Shown here in pieces: positions 7,600 to 11,983 of a stretch of DNA of 11,983 bases. The notes below the pieces were generated by a model that saw only the letters and a program-made list of their open reading frames with translations, was not told the origin of the DNA and searched no databases. Numbering within the stretch: the stretch's first letter is position 1; each line of letters starts with the position of its first letter. The DNA is from Euryarchaeota archaeon UBA439 (GTDB lineage: Archaea; Thermoplasmatota; Poseidoniia; Poseidoniales; Thalassarchaeaceae). The DNA is taken from assembly GCA_002497245.1 (NCBI GenBank), contig DANB01000014.1:1-11983 (forward strand), written 5' to 3'. The position numbers were made by a program, and so were the translations under genes.

Positions 7600-8040
7600 T
7601 TATTTGCGTCCAAAACGCTTTTTCCTTTGACCACTATTCTTCCCCTTGAATGATTTTCTTTGTGAACGAACCTGTTTATCTCCTTTCTTTTGCGGTTTCA
7701 TCTTTGGATTCTCATCATTTTTTGCTTCAACATATTGATGACGTAAACGAAGCCCAATACTTTTCATGACGCCTTCTTTAGAATCTGCTTTAGTTAGTGA
7801 AATCGCTTCTTTAGTTGATAGGATTAGTCTACCTTCTTTCGAATGTGGACGAGAAGGATGGCTGGCTTCAGCGTCACGTTTCATCTTCGAGAGTCCTATG
7901 TCTCTTGCAGCCCAAACAATTGATTCTAGACTAGGGCTTGGTATTGAAGCATCTTTAGAAACTCGACGGCCTTCAGAACGAGACAATTTAGAATCAAAAT
8001 ATCTAGTCCAAAGAGTCATCTTCGACTTGTCCGCTGTCAT
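7600..8040 (-). CDS. srp19: Signal recognition particle subunit SRP19
   Basis: This 146-residue protein binds the tips of SRP RNA helices 6 and 8 and prepares the RNA for SRP54, serving membrane targeting of nascent proteins. The family signature is clear in LWTRYFDSKLSRSEGRRVSK (10-29), then PSLESIVWAARDIGL and a later EGRLIL strand. Archaeal SRP19 is usually about 90-105 residues; here some 45 extra residues at the C-terminus are almost all basic or polar (NPKMKPQKKGDKQ to KKRFGRK), probably a disordered RNA-binding tail. GGAGA (complement of 8051-8055) lies 10 nt before the ATG; Met8 is an alternative start. It follows S8e by 49 nt in the same direction and is likely cotranscribed with it. 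Confidence 0.88.
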   Translation of the reverse strand: MTADKSKMTLWTRYFDSKLSRSEGRRVSKDASIPSPSLESIVWAARDIGLSKMKRDAEASHPSRPHSKEGRLILSTKEAISLTKADSKEGVMKSIGLRLRHQYVEAKNDENPKMKPQKKGDKQVRSQRKSFKGKNSGQRKKRFGRK

Positions 8041-8089
8041 GCTACCGCTCTCTCCGCGTTATTCAGCAAACTTGAGGGCTTCGACTGAA

Positions 8090-8482
8090 TCATTCTTCAA
8101 TAAGAACGCCAGAAACTACTCCGTCCATACCTGGCCTGCTAGTTACTTTGACTTTACCAAGTTCAGTTTGAATGATTGCTCCCTTCGTAACTATATTACG
8201 TCTAACAAAGTTGAGATTTGCACTATTTTCTAGAACATTTGATATTGTTGAGCGAGTAGTCTTGCCATCTTTGGAATGGACATTCACAGTATGAGCAGAA
8301 GTAACTCTAACTGTCTGAGAACCTGCATTCTTTCTATACTTCTTAGATGCATCAACATCACCTACGAAAGCATACTGAACTTCACTGGAAATCTCTGTTC
8401 TACGCTTACCTCGATAACGATTAGGGCGCTTCAAGCGTCCGCCTGTTGCTTTGCGTCGAGATATGCCATGCCACTTTGCCAT
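8090..8482 (-). CDS. rps8e: Small-subunit ribosomal protein eS8 (S8e)
   Basis: This 130-residue protein is found in archaea and eukaryotes but not bacteria and has the usual archaeal length. The N-terminus KWHGISRRKATGGRLKRPNR and the following RGKRRTEI are family signatures, as are the central RVTSAHTVNV strand and the end KVKVTSRPGMDGVVSGVLIEE. The ATG (8480-8482) is followed directly by this N-terminus. There is no ordinary Shine-Dalgarno; instead a G+C-rich hairpin directly abuts the start codon. It is the first gene of a likely S8e-SRP19 operon and is divergent from the PUA protein gene. Confidence 0.97.
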   Translation of the reverse strand: MAKWHGISRRKATGGRLKRPNRYRGKRRTEISSEVQYAFVGDVDASKKYRKNAGSQTVRVTSAHTVNVHSKDGKTTRSTISNVLENSANLNFVRRNIVTKGAIIQTELGKVKVTSRPGMDGVVSGVLIEE

Positions 8483-8499
8483 GCAAGCCGCCGACTTGC
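8483..8499 (-). promoter_or_regulatory. Hairpin abutting the S8e start codon
   Basis: The mRNA reads GCAAG-TCGGCGG-CTTGC immediately before the ATG: five Watson-Crick pairs, six with an inner U-G. The loop region carries GTCGGCGG, the same 8-mer found in the loop of the EF-1A leader hairpin. A stem touching the AUG could slow initiation or bind a protein, for instance S8e itself (inference). Confidence 0.4.
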
Positions 8500-8597
8500 C
8501 GCCCTTATTTCAATAGATTGGATTAAACAGTAACAAGAAAATTGCTAAATTCTATAGTAATAAAGGCTGAAAAACATAATTTGTGTAACTAAAATAA

Positions 8598-8605
8598 AGT
8601 ATATT
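8598..8605 (+). promoter_or_regulatory. Candidate TATA box of the PUA gene
   Basis: AGTATATT, preceded by the A-rich AAAATAA at 8591-8597, is the best TATA-like site upstream of the PUA gene. A transcript start 25-30 nt downstream would fall at about 8627-8632, just before the GTG at 8634, giving a leaderless or nearly leaderless mRNA. This is one reason for preferring the GTG start over the TTG at 8604, which would lie inside this box. Confidence 0.4.
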
Positions 8606-8620
8606 GATAGACATTATCCT

Positions 8621-8638
8621 CTCACAAGTAATTGTGAG
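8621..8638 (+). promoter_or_regulatory. Perfect inverted repeat at the PUA gene start
   Basis: CTCACAA (8621-8627) and TTGTGAG (8632-8638) are exact reverse complements around GTAA. As RNA this is a 7-bp stem closed by a GNRA-type tetraloop with the proposed GTG start in the 3' arm; as DNA it is an 18-bp palindrome at the expected transcription start. Either an operator or an RNA element is possible. Confidence 0.45.
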
Positions 8639-9137
8639 TGAGAAGAGGATTCGGCGAAGAACCCCAGTAAGATGGAAGCAAATTCGTAAAGAAATGAAAG
8701 AGCTTTCTGATGTAATCGGTATCGAGTTAAATTTTCCAAACTTATTTTTGGAAAGAGGTCACTTTCAAGAAAGAGATTTGATTTTAGTGGATAAAGTTCC
8801 ACTAGCATTTCAGATTCTGACTGATTCTGGGAAATCATGGTATCCAACGATTAGAGGAGTATTGGCTTGGAATATAGAAAAAAGTTGGGCCGCAGTAGAT
8901 CACGGAGCTATTCCTTTTTTGATGAATGGAGCCGATTGTATGGGAGCGGGTATTCACCTAGCTGACCCAGATATAGAACCAGGTGACTTAATGTGGATTA
9001 AAGATCAACAACACGGAAAACCTCTCGCAATAGGAATGGCTCTAGTAAGTGGTAATGAAATGATAAAAATGACCAAAGGAAAGGCGATTAAGACAATTCA
9101 CTGGGTTGGAGACGAGCTTTGGGAACTAGAAACATGA
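8634..9137 (+). CDS. PUA-domain RNA-binding protein, MCT-1/Tma20-like
   Basis: This 167-residue protein resembles archaeal homologues of MCT-1/Tma20 and of the eIF2D N-terminal half. In eukaryotes these act in translation re-initiation and ribosome recycling; the archaeal role is less clear. The N-terminal part begins with basic SEKRIRRRTPVRWKQIRKEM and contains the pre-PUA strands (WYPTIRGVL). The PUA domain covers about the last 80 residues: AAVDHGAIPFLMNGADCMGAGI, PGDLMWI, GKPLAIGMA and the closing IHWVGDELWEL. The GTG start is preferred because the family starts just before the basic stretch and a TATA-like box sits at the right distance; a TTG at 8604 would add ten residues. It is divergent from S8e and 39 nt upstream of the secreted protein gene. 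Confidence 0.82.
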   Translation: MSEKRIRRRTPVRWKQIRKEMKELSDVIGIELNFPNLFLERGHFQERDLILVDKVPLAFQILTDSGKSWYPTIRGVLAWNIEKSWAAVDHGAIPFLMNGADCMGAGIHLADPDIEPGDLMWIKDQQHGKPLAIGMALVSGNEMIKMTKGKAIKTIHWVGDELWELET

Positions 9138-9152
9138 ATCAATAGGATTCAT
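9134..9152 (+). promoter_or_regulatory. Perfect 7-bp hairpin over the PUA stop codon
   Basis: ATGAATC (9134-9140) and GATTCAT (9146-9152) are exact reverse complements around AATAG. The TGA stop (9135-9137) lies in the 5' arm. It fills the start of the 39-nt gap before the next gene, where it could be a partial terminator or an mRNA-processing or stabilising element (inference). Confidence 0.35.
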
Positions 9153-9176
9153 TTGTAAGAATCTCTACGAACTGTT

Positions 9177-9740
9177 ATGCATAAACTGCTGGCATTGGTT
9201 ATGGTGGCTATTTTATCATCTAATGTATTTGCTTCAGATGGTGGAATTAATGAGGAAACAAGTCTGAATGGGACGGATTTCCAAACAATGGAATACAATA
9301 AAATTGTTTATGCAGAACAAGAGTTTACTATTTCATTAACTCTCAAGAATGGAACAACGAATATTAGCCATATTAACTGGATTACCCAAGTATGTATTAA
9401 TTCGGGTGTTTGTTATCCTCCAAAAACAATTCAAATGGATACTCTGGATAATGAAACATGGACTGCTTCAGTAATTGTAGATCAAGAGGCAACATACCTG
9501 AACTGGAGGATTGACCAAGTAGATGATAATGATACAGTTGTAAGAATTCCTGAAACAGGATTTGGTTGGAAAATATGGTCTGATTGTTGGTATGATGGAG
9601 AAGAATGGGGAGGGAATGATACCTCTTGTATCACCGAAGAAGAAAGTGATAGTTTGCCCGGATTTATTTCCTCTCTAACTCTATCTGCGATAATTATTGC
9701 AGGACTTATTGTAAAGCGATCTGAGGGAAAATATGAATGA
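9177..9740 (+). CDS. Secreted tail-anchored protein with a DsbD_N-like C-x5-C-YPP motif
   Basis: This 187-residue protein has a signal peptide (about 1-20, HKLLALVMVAILSSNVFAS) and a single C-terminal helix (about 160-179, LPGF then ISSLTLSAIIIAGLIV) followed by basic KRSEG. It therefore should sit outside the membrane, held by its tail; the LPGF-helix-basic layout recalls archaeosortase-type sorting signals. The extracellular part is beta-rich with six N-glycosylation sequons (N31, 58, 62, 92, 118, 147) and four Cys. Cys73 and Cys79 lie in VCINSGVCYPP, the spacing and flanks seen in the DsbD N-terminal domain, which passes electrons to periplasmic thiol proteins. The other Cys are 137 and 151. 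No multi-helix DsbD core is attached, so an electron donor would have to be separate. It overlaps the next gene by 8 bp. The function is not known. Confidence 0.72.
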   Translation: MHKLLALVMVAILSSNVFASDGGINEETSLNGTDFQTMEYNKIVYAEQEFTISLTLKNGTTNISHINWITQVCINSGVCYPPKTIQMDTLDNETWTASVIVDQEATYLNWRIDQVDDNDTVVRIPETGFGWKIWSDCWYDGEEWGGNDTSCITEEESDSLPGFISSLTLSAIIIAGLIVKRSEGKYE

Positions 9741-10407
9741 TGAAAACTCTGATTTCATTGATTTAGAATTCTCTCAGATTTCTATGGAAAAGATGTCGGA
9801 AAATGCTTCTAAATTCTTTGAAATGATGAATAAAAGACGTACTACGAGGCATTTTTCTAAGAAGCAAGTTCCTCGAGAATTAATAGAAATGGCGATCAAA
9901 ACCGCAGGCACAGCACCTTCTGGAGCTCATCTACAACCTTGGACTTTCGTCGCGGTTTCAAATGAAGATTTGAAAATCAAAATTCGTAAAGCGGCAGAAG
10001 AGGAAGAAAGAAAGACATACTCTGAAAGAATGCCAGAAGCATGGGCTGAATTATTACGGCCTTTGGGTACAGATCATATCAAGGAACACATTACTGATGC
10101 ACCTTGGATTGTTGTTGTATTTAGACAATCTAAAAGAATGCGTATGAATGGGGAGGCAGCTCCAACTTATTATTCTCAAGAATCATGTGGAATTGCTATA
10201 GGTTTATTCATTGCAGCTATACAAAATATGGGATTAACTACTTTGACACACACACCATCACCTATGAAATTCCTAAGAGATATCCTAGAAAGGCCTGAAC
10301 ACGAACATGCAATGTTACTAATGCCTGTTGGATATCCCGCAGAAAATGCCAAAGTACCTAATCTTACAAGGAAAAATTTGGATGAGATTTCTGAATGGTT
10401 CGATTAA
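9733..10407 (+). CDS. Flavin nitroreductase-fold protein, iodotyrosine-deiodinase-like
   Basis: This 224-residue FMN protein belongs to the nitroreductase superfamily and is closest in pattern to iodotyrosine deiodinase (IYD), which reductively removes halogen from halotyrosines. FMN-binding RRTTRHFS (35-42), TAGTAPSGAHLQPWTF (57-72) and LMPVGYP (196-202) are present. The IYD active-site lid residues that grip the amino-acid zwitterion (human Glu157, Tyr161, Lys182) have counterparts Glu92, Tyr96 and Lys117 at identical spacing. The Thr region near the flavin is kept (TTLTHTPSP). There is no N-terminal membrane helix as in human IYD; instead there are about 32 polar residues. The ATG has GAGG six nt upstream, inside the preceding gene, and overlaps it by 8 bp, so translation is probably coupled. 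The true substrate is unknown. Its stop overlaps that of the convergent transporter. Confidence 0.88.
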   Translation: MNDENSDFIDLEFSQISMEKMSENASKFFEMMNKRRTTRHFSKKQVPRELIEMAIKTAGTAPSGAHLQPWTFVAVSNEDLKIKIRKAAEEEERKTYSERMPEAWAELLRPLGTDHIKEHITDAPWIVVVFRQSKRMRMNGEAAPTYYSQESCGIAIGLFIAAIQNMGLTTLTHTPSPMKFLRDILERPEHEHAMLLMPVGYPAENAKVPNLTRKNLDEISEWFD

Positions 10408-11366
10408 GAGCTTTCATTCTCAACACTGGAGGGGCTGAAAAATACCAATGCTATTCCCGAACCTATAATCATTAAACCACCAATAATAATTTTCAGAGTT
10501 AATATCTCATCAAATAAAATAACGCCATAGATTGTCGCTATTATTACTGTAAGGTAGGAAAAAGCACTGACCCAAGCAGCATTTGCCTTATGATAAGCCA
10601 TAGTAATTCCTACTTGTCCACCCCCTGCACCAATCCCAATACCGATCAAAGCTGCAATCATTTCCAAAGATAGATTTGATAAATCAGGAATTGCTTGAAC
10701 CATTGAACCCAGGACTGAAAAAGCAGCGAACCAAAATACTACAGAAGATGGTGATTCTGTTTTTCTTAGATCACGAACAAAGATATAGGCTAAGCCTGCA
10801 AATAATCCCGAACCGAGGGCAAGTAATGCATTAGAATCAATACTTTCCAAGTCAGGAGAGACTATCAGGACTATACCTCCAAAAGCCGTCAATAGAAGAA
10901 TTAAAACTGAAGAGGAAACTTTCTCACTAATCAATCGGCCAGAAAGTAGTGCTACAAATAAGGGAGCTGTATACTGTAATGTGACCGCCTGACCAATTGG
11001 AATTAATGATAATGCGGTAAAATAAAGTAACATAGCAATTAATCCTGTGAGACATCGTAGAAACATCTTTTTTCGATCTTTTACTTTGAGACTGATACCT
11101 TGGAAACTAGCAAAAACGGCTACTGCTATAGCAATTACCAACGAACGAACGAAAATTATCATCCATACATCTGCATTCACAGATGTCCATTTCACTAATG
11201 CATTCATAGTCCCAAATGAAATACTACCAAATATCATCCAGAGAACTGCCACTCTTGGAGAATCTACTGGTAATTTGGATACCGAGACATATGATGTAAG
11301 ATCGGGGCCCTCTTTGGCCAATTCAGCTACCGATTCTAACCCTCTTCCAAGGCCTTTAGATGACAT
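10404..11366 (-). CDS. EamA/DMT-family transporter with a ParB-like N-terminal tail
   Basis: This 320-residue protein has ten predicted membrane helices in two EamA repeats (helix 1 about 39-60, helix 10 about 291-311), as in drug/metabolite or amino-acid exporters; the substrate is unknown. The first 38 residues are cytosolic and unlike EamA proteins. MSSKGLGRGLESV matches the ParB/Spo0J N-terminus (Spo0J begins MAKGLGKGINALF), the peptide that stimulates ParA ATPase, and VSVSKLPVDSPR recalls the edge of the ParB core (PNPYQPR). The chosen ATG (11364-11366) shares its A with the ParA stop TAA (TAATG), so translation is coupled; an ATG at 11381 would add five residues and overlap parA further. 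Upstream is ParA; the downstream end overlaps the deiodinase-like gene by 4 bp. Confidence 0.88.
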   Translation of the reverse strand: MSSKGLGRGLESVAELAKEGPDLTSYVSVSKLPVDSPRVAVLWMIFGSISFGTMNALVKWTSVNADVWMIIFVRSLVIAIAVAVFASFQGISLKVKDRKKMFLRCLTGLIAMLLYFTALSLIPIGQAVTLQYTAPLFVALLSGRLISEKVSSSVLILLLTAFGGIVLIVSPDLESIDSNALLALGSGLFAGLAYIFVRDLRKTESPSSVVFWFAAFSVLGSMVQAIPDLSNLSLEMIAALIGIGIGAGGGQVGITMAYHKANAAWVSAFSYLTVIIATIYGVILFDEILTLKIIIGGLMIIGSGIALVFFSPSSVENESS

Positions 11367-11983
11367 TACTCTAATCCCCATCTTTTTTCCAATACACTGG
11401 AAACATCTTGGTAATCTTTACCGCCGTTACTACTTGGATCATGCAAATGTATCGGCACGCCATGACTTGGTGCTTCTGCCAGTTTGATATTACGTCTTAT
11501 AGCTGGACGAATTACAAACTCCGGAAGATGTTCAAAGATTTCTGATGCCACCTGCTGATTAAGAAGAGTACTGGCATGCATAGTCAATAAAACTCCATCA
11601 ACACCTAAAATTGGATTGAGTAGACTTCTGACCTCTCTAATTGTTCCTGCCAACATTGCAAGACCCTCTAGAGCGAAATATTCGGTTTGTACAGGAATTA
11701 ATACTCCATTGCTTGCAACAAGCGCATTTATTGTTACCAGACCTAGTGAAGGAGGGGTATCGATTATGACAATGTCATAATGTGGAAGTAATGGTTCTAA
11801 AGCTTCTGATAATCGTCTTTCTCTACCTAACTGTCTCAACATTTCCTGTTCTAATCCTACCAAACTTCGATCTCCAACAATCATGTGTAGTCCATCAACA
11901 GCAGTTGCATGACGGGCAGATATAGCAGTCTCTGGAGAAAGAATAAGATCTCTAGTTGTATGCTGAACCTTACTTTTATCGAC
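11366..11983 (-). CDS. parA: ParA/Soj-family ATPase, N-terminus cut by the window edge
   Basis: 205 residues are visible; the N-terminal part with the KGG Walker A motif lies outside the window, and the frame is open to the edge. The visible part is a standard Soj-type ParA: Walker B YDIVIIDTPPSLGLVTINAL, then IPVQTEYFALEGLAML, LLTMHASTLLNQQVASE and IRRNIKLAEAPSHGVPI, each aligning with conserved ParA blocks. Such deviant Walker ATPases dimerise on ATP, bind DNA nonspecifically and move chromosomes or other cargo when a ParB-type partner triggers hydrolysis. The Met at 11884 is internal, since VDKSKVQHTTRDL and the following conserved sequence continue upstream. The gene ends in TAATG, coupling it to the transporter that carries a ParB-like N-terminal peptide; no full parB is present in the window. 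Confidence 0.95.
   Translation of the reverse strand, partial: VDKSKVQHTTRDLILSPETAISARHATAVDGLHMIVGDRSLVGLEQEMLRQLGRERRLSEALEPLLPHYDIVIIDTPPSLGLVTINALVASNGVLIPVQTEYFALEGLAMLAGTIREVRSLLNPILGVDGVLLTMHASTLLNQQVASEIFEHLPEFVIRPAIRRNIKLAEAPSHGVPIHLHDPSSNGGKDYQDVSSVLEKRWGLE

Noticed and set aside
8093..8106. TTCTT-CAAT-AAGAA stem near the S8e stop
   Set aside because: Five A+T-rich pairs are too weak to separate from chance.
7766..8233. 155-codon open frame antisense to SRP19 and the end of S8e
   Set aside because: It covers two clear conserved genes on the other strand and has no recognisable protein features.
8604..8633. TTG start adding ten residues to the PUA protein
   Set aside because: The TTG lies in the best TATA-like box and the extra residues IDIILSQVIV are not expected for the family; kept only as an alternative.
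11047..11487. 146-codon open frame antisense to the transporter and ParA
   Set aside because: It is a shadow of two conserved coding regions; no ribosome site or family resemblance.

Overview
The window looks like chromosomal DNA of a low-GC, gene-dense archaeon. The informational genes are of the archaeal/eukaryotic kind: EF-1A, ribosomal protein S8e, SRP19, a replicative family B DNA polymerase ending in a PCNA-binding peptide, and an MCT-1-like PUA protein. PKD-domain surface lipoproteins, a secreted protein with an LPGF-plus-membrane-helix tail, and a bleomycin-hydrolase-type peptidase suggest a marine planktonic Thermoplasmatota relative (Marine Group II/Poseidoniales, or Marine Group III). 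That lineage is inferred from gene content and style; no 16S rRNA or phylogeny is available here.

Layout. A 5'-truncated bleomycin hydrolase/PepC (+, 1-756) runs head-on into a leftward block, read from right to left: PolB (6447-3799), PKD lipoprotein (3746-2538), EF-1A (2431-1145) and S10 (1114-785). EF-1A and S10 form the usual archaeal tuf-rpsJ pair. PolB is divergent from a type II branched-chain aminotransferase (+, 6574-7599). The aminotransferase abuts, tail to tail with no gap, a leftward pair S8e (8482-8090) then SRP19 (8040-7600). S8e is divergent from a rightward run of three genes: the PUA protein (8634-9137), a small secreted tail-anchored protein (9177-9740), and an iodotyrosine-deiodinase-like nitroreductase (9733-10407), the last two overlapping by 8 bp. 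That run meets a leftward pair in an overlapping TTAA: a Soj-type ParA (running off the right edge, stop at 11366) and an EamA/DMT transporter whose start codon overlaps the ParA stop.

The most unusual point is the transporter's N-terminus. Its first ~38 residues, before the first membrane helix, resemble the N-terminus of ParB/Spo0J (KGLGRGL), the peptide that stimulates the ParA ATPase, and the gene sits where parB normally sits. This suggests a ParA-linked membrane transporter. Other notable points are a deiodinase-like enzyme keeping the Glu/Tyr/Lys substrate triad at the human spacing; its overlapping partner with a C-x5-C-YPP signature like that of the DsbD N-terminal domain; a hairpin that can hide the EF-1A ribosome binding site; a shared GTCGGCGG element in the EF-1A and S8e leaders; and perfect hairpins lying on several stop codons. 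No stretch over 300 bp lacks a gene, and no tRNA, rRNA, CRISPR array or insertion sequence was seen.
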